A stretch of DNA of 64,000 bases from Sabethes cyaneus (Eukaryota; Arthropoda; Insecta; Diptera; Culicidae): the NCBI RefSeq assembly GCF_943734655.1, contig NC_071354.1, positions 35,055,347 through 35,119,346 of the forward strand. The letters run 5' to 3'. Of this stretch, positions 1 to 11,880 are shown one piece after another. Both the position numbers and the translations under genes were made by a program. Below the pieces are notes generated by a model that did no database searches, was not told where the DNA came from, and saw only the letters and a program-made list of their open reading frames with translations. Within the stretch, counting starts at the first letter, position 1. Each line of letters begins with the position of its first letter.

Positions 1-82
1 ATCCTGTAAAACTAGCAACACAGTCAATCATTAAAGTTACGTTCCTCCCGAGGTTCCTCCTGTAAATATACGCGTGTCGTTA

Positions 83-1100
83 CCCAAGTAACAACGGTAG
101 CTGAATTGCAAGAGCAACGGCTGTTTACGGGTTGGTTTAAGGCGATCAAACCTGCATAAAGTAAGCGCTCAAATGGTGTTTAAATAAGCGTGTAAGCTAC
201 TTTAAGTTTTTCAAACCAGTTCTCTCCCAAAAGCTGATAAAAAAGCTTAATAGCGGATTTTTTTTTGCTAAACAATCTGCTTCTAAACAGCCATAAACAT
301 CAAACCGTTTTACGGCTGCTTAAAGGTGTTAAAATGTAGAGTGGAAGCTTTCATTATGCTCACAGCTTTCAAACTACTTTAAGTCTGCTTAAGGGTGTTA
401 AAGTGGTTTTACAAACTTCTACCAAGTTTTCATTCGGCTCACAGCACACATACTGTCAGATCATAGAATTTCGCAATTTGGCTGACAGCAAAAGTTTGTC
501 AGTTATCGACATTATCGACTGCTACACGACTGCTACTGCTAGACGGGCTAGGCTTCAGGTGTAAAGATATTCTCACTGTCTGTTCTGCAGATGCAAATGG
601 GGCGGATCATACGGTGAGTGCTTATGGATCAAAAGATGGCGGGTTCAATTCCCGGAAAAAAGACATGCATTTTTAATTAGCTAGATTACTTGTAAGAATT
701 AAAGTTATTCGAAACTAAAAATATCGCGTTCACGGCGAAATAAAAATGAAGCGTTCCATTTTTTTAAATTTGAAAATAGATTTTTTTGGCTGCATAAAGG
801 TTGATGAAGCGTTGATTAAGCGACTGGAAAAAGTAGGTTGCAAAACTATTTCTCGTTCTAAAAATAGAATTGACAGCATTGCGCAAATTGGCTATTTAAA
901 AGTGCAAAAAAGTTTCTATTAAGCTTCATTGCAGCTTCGAAAGCAGCTATTAATTAGCCTGAAGCTTGATAAAATCACCAGATTTAGATGTTTAAGAGCT
1001 GAAAAAAGGTTTTCATTTCTAAACCTAAACCATAGATCAGCCACAGGTTGAATAAAATCAGCTATAAAAGCGTTTGATCAGCCTGAAATTGTTACTTGGG
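83..1100. mobile_element. TIR DNA element (about 1 kb, TA-flanked, no transposase)
   Basis: The ends are perfect inverted repeats: TTACCCAAGTAAC at 80-92 and its complement at 1091-1103. TA dinucleotides at 81-82 and 1101-1102 would be the target duplication. There is no usable ORF, so it is non-autonomous. The inside is AT-rich with loosely repeated motifs (variants of GCTTAAAGGTGTTAAA around 320-400). About 240 bp of its right end recurs inverted at 42055-42292, and a 108 bp element at 34757-34864 shares the CCCAAG terminus. This supports a repeat family. The superfamily is unknown. Confidence 0.7.
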
Positions 1101-1102
1101 TA

Positions 1103-1781
1103 ATATAATCGTCAACACTTCCTACAAATCTATTGGCTATTAGTGATAGTCGAAGTGGAAGATGATTTGGGTAAGCACTTTGTAGGCGGCATTCAGAATA
1201 GTGCATTGCATGAAAGTTTATACGCAACAAAACCTTTATTCAGGCTTAGTTTGTATACAATTGACTTAAAGATGTTTAAAAAGCCAAAAATGTTTACCTG
1301 GATCGACAGACAATAAATAAGGAGGAAGAAGAACTCATCCTCTTCACCCCCTTATTAATTTCATTGGAGTTGTGTGCAGAAAAAAGGACAGAAACATGTT
1401 TGTTACTGTTTGCCAGCATTCCTTATGGGACTTTGCGTTAGTGCGAACGGGCTTTAAAAACTCTGCCATCAAACACATCTACAACATCAAACACCTCAAC
1501 TTTTTTGCTGCACTTTTCCCATTTTCTCTTTTTTGACAATTTTCAGCTTCTTCTTCTTTTCAATCTCAGCGGTGCCAGTTCTTCACTATAGAAAAAAAGC
1601 TGCAAGCAAGAGTGCTAGTGCCACCGCTGGTTTAGTTGTCATCGCCCAGTTTAAAATTTTGTAAAATTGGCTTGTTTTTTCACATTTGGCTTGTTTTTTG
1701 TCCCATACATGGTTCCGTGAGTGTTTTTAGTAGGTGTTGAAAGTGAATTTCGCATCACACGGTAGAAGACAGCTTCCGATA
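1103..1781 (+). other. 5' flank and probable promoter/5' UTR of the ZAD gene
   Basis: No gene or recognisable repeat is seen here. The stretch lies directly upstream of the ZAD start codon and presumably holds the promoter and 5' UTR. No clear TATA box could be assigned. Two in-frame stops (TAG TAG at 1728-1733) separate it from the coding frame. The T-rich run ending in TAG at 1730 could be a splice acceptor from an upstream non-coding exon, but this is only a guess. Confidence 0.4.
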
Positions 1782-4094
1782 ATGGAAAATCGTGAACCGA
1801 CAATATCCGCCTGCTCCACCATCCCCGCTGCCGCTGCAAGCAGTAGCAGCACTAATAGTGCAACAAACATACCAGAGTCCACAGGAAATGGTAATAGCAA
1901 CGGGGGAACTGTGACACCCGATGGAGATTCCTCCCTGCCGGTGATAAGTACATTATGCAGAATTTGTATGTACGACTTCCGGTCACAGGGAGGAAGATTG
2001 CTAGAATCTCTGTCGCGAACGACTATCGAATCAAAAACTTTGTATTCAATGCTTGTGACCGTCTGCTCGCCACTGGCACAGTGTAATAACGAAGGAATGC
2101 CTGACAAAATCTGTAGCTGGTGCAAGGCCAGGCTTGTACAGGCGTATAAATTATACGAGACATGCATCAAAAGTGACGATAGAATCCGGAAACTGTTGCA
2201 AACACATGCTCTAACCGGAGGAGTACCCATAAAACAAGAGATTATTGACGATGAGGACGACGATGTTGAGCTTACAAACGCGGAAATGTTCTGCGACGCT
2301 CAGGTCAAGAGTGAAGAGCCTTCCGATCAGGATTATCTGTTTGACGAACAGTTCTACGAAGCAGCTTTATCGAATTTAAGAATTCAGTCGGTTCACAATG
2401 GACCGGAAGTGCTGGTACAGCTTCAGGAGCACAATTATCCGTCAGATTTCGGCACACATATATCGAAGCCTGTCTTTGAGTGCGAGAAATTTGTCAAAGT
2501 AACGGCAAAAGGTCATATTTGCCTGTTGTGCGGCAGAGATTTTAAGTATTTTAGTTACTTTAAACAGCACGCTTTAGCCCAACATGATCCGGAAAAACCT
2601 CACAAGTGCGAGAAATGCAAGTATACATTTAAAACCGAACAGCGACTGTTCATTCACATGCGAACGCATATTGAAGCTGAAATACAACCTGCGGCCGCGG
2701 TTGAACCCGCAAAGCTTCAAGATCTATCACCAGAAGATGAACCAGAACCGGACCAGGAACTACTTGACGATTCAATCAATGAAGAAGACAGTCCGGATCT
2801 GAATATATCGATAAATCCGGACACAGGAGAAAAGGTGTATACTTGTCTGGTGTGTCACAAGCAATTGTCTACGTTTCCGTTGTACAACCGTCACCGAACG
2901 GTACACACTGTCCGTGGACGACCTTTCGAGTGCGATATTTGTCACTATCGCTTTGCAATGAAGTTCAGCTACAATGCACACATGCAGCGCCATGAGCAGG
3001 GCAAAGATCCGGCTCAACCAGCCACATTCAAATGCTTAGAATGCGATGAGGTTTTCTTCAGACGAAAACTTCTGAATCTACACGTAGCCACCGAGCACGA
3101 GAGATCTCTGGTGTCACTTAATAAAACCGCGCCTGCTGCAATTTTAACGAGTAACATCTCCGACGGTCGACATGGTCACACCTGCCCGTTATGCCCGGAA
3201 ACCTTCAATCGGGAATCGGTTCTGAATAACCACATGAAAATGCACGAACTTGAAGCAGCACAGCTAAAACATTCAGAAGTTTGTTTCGTATGCACCGTTT
3301 GCGGTTTGGAGTGTGAAACCCGTAAAATTTTCGATAGCCACATCAAAACTCACGGTGACGTTCAACTGCCTTCTGCTGCTGGACATTCTCAGACAGAAGC
3401 TGACCTCAGCGATGACGAACACAACACCCAAAACGGTGACGATTCTGCCATTGCTTCCCCTGCTAAACCGGACACAAAGGTTGGAGCAAAGTGTGAACTT
3501 TGCTCCAAAACATTCCCGTATGCATGCAATTTAAAGCAGCACAAAATTATTCATCACTCCGAGTTGAAGCCACACGAATGTTCTATCTGCTTTTATCGTT
3601 TCGAATATGAAGGTACCTTGCTCCGGCATATGCAAAAACATTCCAAGCCGGAGTCCAATATGCCTTCAGTCAGCGCACAGGTCCCAGCCGTGAGTGAAGA
3701 TACCATTGTCGCTCCGCCGGGAGCCACGCTTATTTACAAGTGCAAATTGTGCTCCGCTCGCTTTCAGAAACAAAAATCGATGACCTGGCATCTGAAAACG
3801 CACCGATCGATTGTAGCTAGCGAAGGCAATGCTACCGTCATACATCAATTGGAGCAAAGTCTTCTTCAAGCGGCGGCGGCGGCAGCAGCAGCAACAGCCG
3901 CATCTACCTCGCAGCCAGCTAGGACAACATCACCCTCCCCGGGTAACAGTTGCAGTCCGTCGCTGGCTGTCGCCGGGTCCAAGTCGCCGACGTCGACAGC
4001 GAAGCAGGATCTACAAGTGCAGCCACAAACAGAAGACAAACTGGCGACAGTGACCAGCACTCCAAAGATGTATAAATGTGGTTACTGTCCGCAG
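1782..4094 (+). CDS. ZAD-C2H2 zinc-finger protein, exon 1
   Basis: First coding exon (771 codons) of a roughly 1403-residue protein. The start is ATG 1782 with A at -3 and G at +4. The open frame extends upstream only through GTG/TTG codons to stops at 1728-1733. A Ser/Ala/Thr-rich leader is followed by a ZAD domain with the pairs C59/C62 and C111/C114, a zinc-coordinating dimerisation module typical of insect zinc-finger factors. Next come acidic linkers with two sumoylation-like sites (IKQE, VKSE) and ten C2H2 fingers. A Gln/poly-Ala tract encoded by GCG/GCA repeats lies near 3866-3905. The exon ends in mid-finger (YKCGYCPQ) at a GTGAGT donor (4095), phase 0. This is probably a nuclear sequence-specific DNA-binding regulator; the target is unknown and I do not recognise the orthologue. 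Confidence 0.9.
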
Positions 4095-4384
4095 GTGAGT
4101 CTCGAATTAGGGAGGGTAGTCACTTTTACCAGGAAATATTTTCTTGTGTGTAACATCAATTTCAATGATACTCAAAAATTGTAAATTAAAGTTTATTCAA
4201 TTTTGTATTCCAAGTTTCTGCGGGTAAACTCTTTCCTATACGCCAATATCACGTGGTATATTTTGAAGTGTTTACTTTCAGTTTATACAACAATATTAGT
4301 AATCGCAATTTTGAAATTAGATACTTATCAAATTTAATTTTTGATATTCAAATCAATTAATCTGGGTGGGTATGCAGTATTCGC

Positions 4385-4875
4385 ACGTACTTCTAGGCAG
4401 ATTGCGGATTATCTAGCTGCCTGATGTTCAGCCGAGGACGGGTTTGACGTGTCTGGTATACGGTTAACAGTTTTGAGCGCACATGAACTGTTACTAGGTA
4501 ATGGTCAGGGTCAATGTTTGCACCCGTAGGGAACGTATGTTCGTGATGTAAGAAAAGAACGTGGCCAATCTGGTTCATTGTACGTTGGGCAGGCTTTCTG
4601 GATATCTTTGTGTGAGAAAATTTCTTCCCTACCGACCAGGGCGTTCATATCTCCGATGACGATATTGGTGTCCCGTGGCGAGCAACTGTCGTACGTTGTC
4701 TCCAGTTTTGCGTAGAACGCTTCCTTCTCGTCGTCGGGTCTACCTTCGTGCGGGCAATGACGTTGATGATTCTGTCATAATAAGTGCTTTCAAATATTTT
4801 TAAGGAAATTGACGCGAGCGACTCAGTGTTGTAGGTAATAACCCAGATTAATTGATCATTATTTTCTGTTATCAA
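4385..4875 (-). mobile_element. RTE-clade retrotransposon relic, endonuclease part, inverted
   Basis: Read on the - strand in several frames, this stretch carries apurinic endonuclease signatures of RTE elements: a GDMNALVGREE-like segment near 4650, TMNQIGHVL (4578 downward) and DHYLV near 4500. It is broken by frameshifts. It abuts, head to head, the + strand reverse transcriptase part starting at about 4882. That layout is what a 5' inversion during target-primed reverse transcription would leave. Confidence 0.65.
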
Positions 4876-4881
4876 AACCTG

Positions 4882-6000
4882 TTCTTCCGAGGAATTAGGT
4901 GCTTATCTGGCTTAATTAGCTGAGCAGTGCCACTAGGGAGAACTTGGCTAAATACCGACGGGGGCTCATGCATCACATCTTTATTGATTTCAAAGCAGCA
5001 TACGATACAGTTGATCAAGATCAGCTATGGGAAGGCAGATAATGCACGAACACGGTTTTCCGGATAAATTGACGCGATTGATCGGAACCACATGAGATCG
5101 AGTGACGTGTTTCGTTCGTATCTCGGAGACACTCTCGAGTTCCTTTGTGACAGGGTGACGACTTATCCTGCATGCCGTTCAACATCGCTCTTGAGGGGCT
5201 ATCTGACGAGCGGGCATCGAAACGAGTGGCACGATTTTCACCAAGGTAAGCCAACTCCTAGGCTTTGCAGATGGCTTTGATATCATAACCAGGAACTTTG
5301 CGGCGGCGGCGGCAATCTACGTCAGACTGAGAGCGGAGTGCGGACCAAATACATGAAAGAAACAGACTAAAAAGAAAAAAAAACGCAGGCCTTCCACGGA
5401 CGGTAACCGTTGACGGCGACGAACTAGAAGTGGTAGATGAATTCGTGTATTTAGGATCGCTGCTGACTGCAAACAACACTAGCAAGGAGTTACAGCGGCG
5501 CATTCAAGCGGGAAATCGGGCCTATTTTGCCCGTCGTAAAACGCTACGATCAAGAAGCACACACCGCCGCAGGAAGTTGACAATGTACAAAACTCTTCTT
5601 AGACCGGTACTCCTTTATGGACTTGAAGCAGTGACGCTGCTCACGGAAGACATACGTGTCCGTGCCGTATTCGAGCGGAAGGTGCTGCGGACGATATTTG
5701 GAAGGCGCATGAATCACGAGCTACAGGTACTGTTTGGAGAGATTCTCGTCGCACATCTGGCGAAAGTTGGTAGGCTACGGTGAGTCGGACACGTAAGGAT
5801 GCCGGACGACAGTGCGACGAAAACAGTTCTCTTGAACAACCCCACCGACACCAGGAACAGGGGGCGCAGCGTGCAAGATGGCTCGACCAGGTCGAAAGGG
5901 ATTTGCGACTTCTGAGACAACAGCGAAATTGGCGACGAGTAGCCCAAGATCGAGTTGAAAAAGCTCGAGCCACCCCGGCTGCTGACGACGACTTGTTGAC
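4882..6000 (+). mobile_element. RTE-clade retrotransposon relic, RT part with internal deletions
   Basis: Closely matches the better copy at 9002-11095 but lacks the parts corresponding to about 9047-9204 and 9241-9970. The RT start (HIFIDFKAAYDTV-like, 4975-5025) is followed by degenerate palm sequence. The C-terminal part (5430-5783, VDEFVYLGSLLTA to about residue 117) remains open. It ends in a GAC-rich tail near 5980. Frameshifts make it a pseudogene. Confidence 0.75.
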
Positions 6001-6333
6001 TTGACGACTTGTTGTATGATTGTCTTTCACCTAACATATGGAATGCCAGTTAAAAACTAAGGCGGTTAAGGGGACTTCTAGCTTCGTGGTCCGAATTGTA
6101 AGCATATATTCAAGCATGGATTGTAGAAAAACAATGTAATTTCAAAAATGATATTGAAATTGTAAAATTTAAAATGGCCGATCCGAAATGGCGGACTTTT
6201 GTTGTTAAATTTCGAAGTTTTTGGTATAAATTTCATCTAAAGGAGTTTTTCAGGTCGTTGATTTCAACAGTGAAATTTAATTTAATTTATTTCACCATCT
6301 TAGACTACGTCGTACAGATTGTTTACTTAATAA

Positions 6334-7946
6334 CTAATTTAAGCCTCGGATTCTACTACTAAACACATTTCTAGACAGAGTAAAATCGAACACATTACAA
6401 ACATCGTTGAAGGAACGCAAGCAGACATTAAAACAATTATTCACACCATAATTTGTTCTGTGGAATTGGATGGCCAATAACGGTGGATTGCGAAGCCGAC
6501 GAGGAGGTACATTCCACGATATCTGGTACAGGAGTGCCGGGCAATCCACATTGCCTGTTATTAGGTCGAATATAAATAGACGCTGCTGTTTGACGCGCCG
6601 GACTGCGAGTGTATCCAGGCTAATCAGTTGACAACGGTCTATGTAACTGGGAAGATTGACTGGATCATTCCACGGTAGCTGACGCAAGGCGAATCGCACA
6701 AATTTTTTCTGAATTCGCTCAATCGCAAGGATCTGTGTTACGTATGCAGGAGCTCAAACCGGGGAAGCATACTCCAAAATGCTGCGTACGAGAGAGCAAT
6801 ATAGCGTCTTGAGGCAATAAACGTCAGTGAATCCAGACGCATGGCGTCGCATAAAACCAAGTACGGTGTATGCTTTAGCAGTGACTCTACTTATATGCTC
6901 GTCGAACCTCAATTTAGAGTCAATAGTAACGCCTAGGTCGAGAATAGAGTTAACACGTTCCAGACAATCCGGTCCCATGCTGTATTGATGAAGAAAAACG
7001 GTGTTACGGCGACTGTATGATATTACTTTACACTTATTGCTGTTAACACGCATGCCGTTGTCACTGCACCAGACTAGCAGACGATTAATATCCTCCTGTA
7101 ATGCGACACAATCGGCAGGGGCACCAATCACCCGAAAGATTTTTAGATCGTCGGCAAACGATAATTTCGATGATGACAGCAACTCGACCAGGTCATTAAT
7201 ATAAATTATAAAGATGAGCGGGCCAAGCACACTGCCTTGAGGGACACCAGACGATATGTCAAATGTTCTGGAGCGCACGGAGTTTACTGTAACGAATGCT
7301 TTGCGATCGGATAAGTATAAGTAAAGCCATTCGGTAAACCATGAGGGAAATCCGATGTAGTTCAGTTTTTCAATAATGAGATTGTGTGGTACAGTATCAA
7401 AAACTTTCGCAAAATCAAAATAGATAGTATCCACTTGCCGCTTAGCTTCTAGCTCACGTGATATCGCCGTGACGTAGCACATAAGATTTGATGTCGAACG
7501 ATGCTTCATAAATCCATGCTGGCTGTTACGAATACCTTGCTGAGGCTGCAAAGTATGGATATGCCACGGTAATTGGTGACCGATTTGTAACTTCCGGACT
7601 TATGGATCGGCACGATGGACGTTATTTTCCATGCAATTGGGAACGATCCACTACTGATTGAGCGGTTAAAAACAGCGGTAATCGGCGATGCAAGCGAAAC
7701 GGCGCAGTTTTTTAAAAATACTGGTGGTAGACTGTCTGTTCCGGGTCCTTTCGTTGAATCGAGATCTTCAAGAGCTTTCCGAACCTCGTCTATAGAAAAC
7801 TGCACTAGTGGTAGATTAATATCACGGAACGGTATATGCTCGAAGCAGTTGTGTCGCTGGACGGGTGATGCTTTACCAAATACGCCCTCGAAAAACGTAG
7901 CGAAAAGATTAGCTGATTCTGAGCTCGAGTGAGAAGTAAAACTCAA
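6334..7946 (-). mobile_element. CR1/Jockey-like non-LTR retrotransposon relic (copy A)
   Basis: 5'-truncated reverse transcriptase on the - strand in three frames: 7946-7506 (thumb-proximal part, GTDSLPPVFLKNC), 7551-6754 (HGFMKHRSTSNL, the catalytic FADD in LSFADDLKIF, and SGVPQGSVLGPL) and 6699-6334 (C-terminal region). At least two frameshifts separate the pieces. It is similar to the copies at 28690-30430, 42293-43984 and 44683-46441. CR1 versus Jockey placement is uncertain without a phylogeny. Confidence 0.8.
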
Positions 7947-8819
7947 AATATAAAATGAATGACCAATATGGCGGACTGCTTTGTTACTTTTCGTCCCTTT
8001 TGGTTCAACACTGATCCAGTGCGGTTTTTTGGTCCCTTTTTTAACAAATCACACTCTAGTGTTGATTGACTCCACCATTTTGTAATTTTCATCGGTCCTG
8101 GTCAATAACGGAGTAGCAGCAGACGGGCGGTATCCTATACTTATGCTTATGCTTATGCTCTGCAAATCACACTCTGGTGTTGATTAAGCTGATCTACGAA
8201 TAAACTTTACTTTTCCAGTCTTGAAATTTTGAATAAAAAGATGAATTTATTGTAACGGAAATATGAATTTGTTAAAAAATAGTAACTGAAGAGTAACACT
8301 TTGAAAGTAGAAAGTTACAAGGTATTTTGTAGCAAGATTTTTGTGTTTCAGCTGGCAAAACTTAGAAAAGTCAGGAAATTTTATTTTCGCTGGAATTTAT
8401 GCTTATTTCAATAGTGACTTGTTAAATTTTTATTTTATATTTTATCTATACTCTATCAGCGCAATCAATGCATAGAAAAATAAATCGGTTTGGCCATTAC
8501 TAAGAAACCGGCAGTGGCCTTTTAACCCAATGCCCTTCTGGCATACAAAAAAAAAAAGAAACCGGCGATAGTTATTGCCCATTCAAAACACGTTTTTAAG
8601 CGTAACTTTTATAATACCTTGTGCGGGGTTTCTTTTGAAATGCGGGGCTACTTTGGACACTTAAATTTTTTAATTAATTTCAACAGAAAGCCTGATAGAT
8701 GTCATATCTCTACCTCTAGGCGTAAAATAAGTTTTAAAAATCTGCCACCGCTGTTTGTTCAAACAAAAAGAACTCTGAAAGTCGCACGGAGGTAATTAGA
8801 AGCGGTCAGATGTCCCTTG
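7947..8819. other. AT-rich intronic sequence without genes
   Basis: A 23-25 bp motif (CAAATCACACTCTAGTGTTG and variant) occurs twice, near 8045 and 8163, and a short TATGCT repeat lies at 8139-8158. An A-run at 8549-8560 follows a CCTTCTGGCATAC motif. No coding potential is evident. Confidence 0.4.
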
Positions 8820-8827
8820 CAGAAGCT

Positions 8828-11436
8828 TAGGGTTGCCAAGTGGCCGGTTTTTGGTCGACCCGACCGGTTTTTCACTTGCAAAGTCGGTGGCCGGTCAATC
8901 CGGCAAAAAGGCCGGTTTGCCGACATATGAAGCCGGATTTGTACTTTTTACCTGATTTTTTAAATTTTCAAATAAATTGATTGGTAATCCTGAGCAGTGG
9001 AGTACTGAATGAGGCACTGCCTTCTTCCGAGGAGTTAGGTGCTTCAAACCTCGAAGACGGTTGGGGCAGAATACGCTCGGCCATCGGAGAGGCCGCTACC
9101 GCGGCACTAGGTATTGAGCCTCGGAGTACACAAAATGATTGGTTTGATGGGGAATGCCAACAAGCGGTGGAGGAGAAAAAGAATGCTTGGAAAAATTATC
9201 TAAGTATTGCCACTAGAGAGAACCTGGCCAAGTACCGACGAGCTAGGAACCAGTTGACCACGATCCTGAGGAGAAAAAAGCGCCAAAAGGAGGACAGGGA
9301 TCGTGAAGAATTGGAGCAACTATTCCGAGCTAATGACACACGCAAGTTTTATGAGAAGGTAAACCAAACTCGGAAGGGCTACTCACCGAAACCTGACATG
9401 TGTAGGGACGAGGGAGGGAATCTAATTACAAACGAGCGCGAGGTAGTCGACAGGTGGAAGCAGTTCTTCGATGAACACCTCAATGGCGAAGTCGCAGAAG
9501 GAGGCGGAACGGAAATTAACCTAGGAGCGCCCATGGAAGATAGTGATGTCCTAGCACCTGATCTCCAAGAAGTCAAACGAGAAATCAGGTTGCTGAAGAC
9601 CAATAAAGCCGCTGGGAAGGACCGCCTACCGGCAGAGCTTTATAAACATGGCGGGGAAACGCTAGCAAAGGCTCTACACTGGGTTATTTCGAGGATTTGG
9701 GAGGAGGAAAAGCTACCGGAGGAATGGATGGAAGGAGTGGTTTGTCCCATCTACAAAAAGGGTGATCGGCTAGACTGCTGCAACTATCGTGGTATTACGC
9801 TGGTAAACGCCGCCTACAAGGTACTCTCCCAGATCCTGTTACGCCGGCTGTCACCGATAGCACAAGGTTTCGTAGGGAATTATCGGGCGGGCTTCATGGG
9901 GGCTCGCGCAACTACGGACCAAATGTTTACTATCCGACAGATCTTGCAGAAATGTCGGGAGTACAACGTGCCCACGCATCACATCTTTATCGATTTCAAA
10001 GCAGCATACGATACAGTCGATCGAGACAAGCTATGGCAGATAATGCACGAATACGGTTTTCCGGACAAACTGACGCGACTGATCAGAGCTACATTGGATC
10101 GAGTGATGTGTTTCGTACGCATCTCTGGGACACTCTCGAGTCCCTTCGAGACGCGACGAGGGTTGAGACAAGGTGACGGTCTATCCTGCATGCTGTTCAA
10201 CATCGCTCTTGAGGGGGTGATCCGACGAGCGGGCATTGAAACGAGAGGCACGATTTTTACCAAGAGTAGCCAACTTCTAGGCTTTGCAGATGACTTCGAT
10301 ATCATTGCCAGGAACTTTGCGACGGCGGAGGCAATCTACGCCAGACTGAAAGCGGAGTCTAGGAGAATTGGGCTAAAAATAAATGCGTCGAAGACCAAAT
10401 ACATGAAAGGAAGAGGCTCAAAGGAAACAAATGCGCGCCTCCCACGGACGGTAACCGTTGACGGCGACGAACTAGAAGTGGTAGAAGAGTTCGTGTATTT
10501 GGGATCGCTGGTGACCGCGGACAACAACACTAGTAAGGAGATCCAGCGGCGCATCCAAGCGGGAAATCGGGCCTACTTTGCCCTTCGTAAAACGCTACGA
10601 TCAGGAAGCATACGCCGCCGCACGAAGCTAACAATGTACAAAACCATTATTAGACCGGTAGTTCTTTATGGACTTGAAGCCGTGACGCTGCTTACGGAGG
10701 ACATACGCGCCCTTGCCGTGTTTGAGCGGAAAGTGCTGCGGACGATATTTGGCGAAGTACAAACTGAAAGCGGAGAGTGGCGGAGGCGTATGAATCACGA
10801 GCTACAGGCACTGCTTGGGGAGACTCCCATCGTACATCTAGCGAAAGTTAGCAGGCTACGGTGGGCCGGACACGTCGTAAGGATGCCGGACGACAGTGCG
10901 ACGAAAACGGTCCTCTTCAACAACCCCACCGGCACCAGGAACAGGGGGGCCCAACGTGCACGATGGCTCGACCAGGTCGAAAGCGATTTGCGACTTCTGA
11001 GACGACTAGGAAATTGGCGACGAGTGGCCCAAGACCGAGTTGAATGGAGACGAGTGCTTGAAACAGCACGAGCCACCCCGGCTCTATGCTGCTGAAGAAG
11101 AAGAAGAAGAGCAGTGGATCATTGAAGATAACTAGTTTTGCAGGGACGATACCTTGCTTCTGGCGGTAACATACCTTAAATTGTCCACTAGCGCCAGAAG
11201 CAGGTTTTTACAACCTTTAATAGTCCATTCAATGCTCGGTGTGGTTGTGACTGTGATGTCCTGCCGTTCGTCTCCACTGACTGCTCATCACATTTACACG
11301 GGAAACTGTCAAACGACTTCCACTTTCTTTCTGTGCCGGTTACATGCTACCGGCGACTAGACCCCCCCCCTCCCGCATATTTTTGAAGGCGGGACCGACC
11401 GACCGGTTTTTGTAATGTTCAGACTTGGCAACCCTA
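8828..11436. mobile_element. hAT-type MITE, split by an RTE insertion
   Basis: Perfect 14 bp inverted ends, TAGGGTTGCCAAGT at 8828-8841 and its complement at 11423-11436, are bracketed by an exact 8 bp duplication CAGAAGCT (8820-8827 and 11437-11444). An 8 bp duplication is the hAT hallmark. Without the nested RTE (9002-11108 plus its target repeat) the element is about 0.49 kb and non-autonomous. Internal CCGGTTTTT/GACCGG motifs repeat near both ends. Confidence 0.9.
9002..11095 (+). CDS. RTE-clade reverse transcriptase, 5'-truncated but open
   Basis: Open reading frame of about 700 residues without internal stops. The first in-frame codons lie in host sequence (TTG 8981), so no genuine start is present. 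The endonuclease domain is missing. A linker (WFDGECQQAVEEKKNAW) is followed by the RT: NYRGITLVNAAYK, HIFIDFKAAYDTV (first catalytic Asp), GLRQGDGLSCMLFN, LGFADDFDII (catalytic FADD), then a YLGSLVTADNN to WAGHVVRMPDD C-terminal region typical of RTE. The 3' end is a short GAA tail. The insertion is bounded by a 10 bp duplication GAGCAGTGGA (8992-9001 and 11109-11118). It is a recent, dead-on-arrival copy inside the hAT MITE. Confidence 0.9.
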   Translation, partial: VLNEALPSSEELGASNLEDGWGRIRSAIGEAATAALGIEPRSTQNDWFDGECQQAVEEKKNAWKNYLSIATRENLAKYRRARNQLTTILRRKKRQKEDRDREELEQLFRANDTRKFYEKVNQTRKGYSPKPDMCRDEGGNLITNEREVVDRWKQFFDEHLNGEVAEGGGTEINLGAPMEDSDVLAPDLQEVKREIRLLKTNKAAGKDRLPAELYKHGGETLAKALHWVISRIWEEEKLPEEWMEGVVCPIYKKGDRLDCCNYRGITLVNAAYKVLSQILLRRLSPIAQGFVGNYRAGFMGARATTDQMFTIRQILQKCREYNVPTHHIFIDFKAAYDTVDRDKLWQIMHEYGFPDKLTRLIRATLDRVMCFVRISGTLSSPFETRRGLRQGDGLSCMLFNIALEGVIRRAGIETRGTIFTKSSQLLGFADDFDIIARNFATAEAIYARLKAESRRIGLKINASKTKYMKGRGSKETNARLPRTVTVDGDELEVVEEFVYLGSLVTADNNTSKEIQRRIQAGNRAYFALRKTLRSGSIRRRTKLTMYKTIIRPVVLYGLEAVTLLTEDIRALAVFERKVLRTIFGEVQTESGEWRRRMNHELQALLGETPIVHLAKVSRLRWAGHVVRMPDDSATKTVLFNNPTGTRNRGAQRARWLDQVESDLRLLRRLGNWRRVAQDRVEWRRVLETARATPALCC

Positions 11437-11880
11437 CAGAAGCTGCTATAGATATGCGGGCGGGAATTGCATCAAAACAAACCTGGACACCAAAAAGTTT
11501 TCACTGAAGCGGAAGAGGTATCACTTTGCGGACCATCTCTGTACATTGTCCAAATGGTGCTTTCCCGTAGGAATTTCTGATCTTCAGCAGATTATTCGAA
11601 TTTATTTGACAAAACAGCACAGAATTGTTCCAGTTTTCGAAAATAACAAACCTTCACGAGACCGGGTGGCAGGTCATTCAAGGAATTGCTAAAGAGTCAT
11701 CGGGACGACGTCACTGACTGTTCAGCTGGGTGTAAACCAAATACCTAAACGAGACACGAAAACTTCATCTAAAACTGTCAACAAGCGAACAAAGAAGTCC
11801 AAAACGGTCGGGTTGTGAAGAATATAATCTAACTTAAATTTGGTTTTCTTCTAAATAAAATAAAGTCAATTATTGGAAAA

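Noticed and set aside
642..652. tRNA-like T-arm (GGTTCAATTCC)
   Set aside because: No acceptor stem or convincing D and anticodon arms; at most a SINE-type B-box inside the TIR element.
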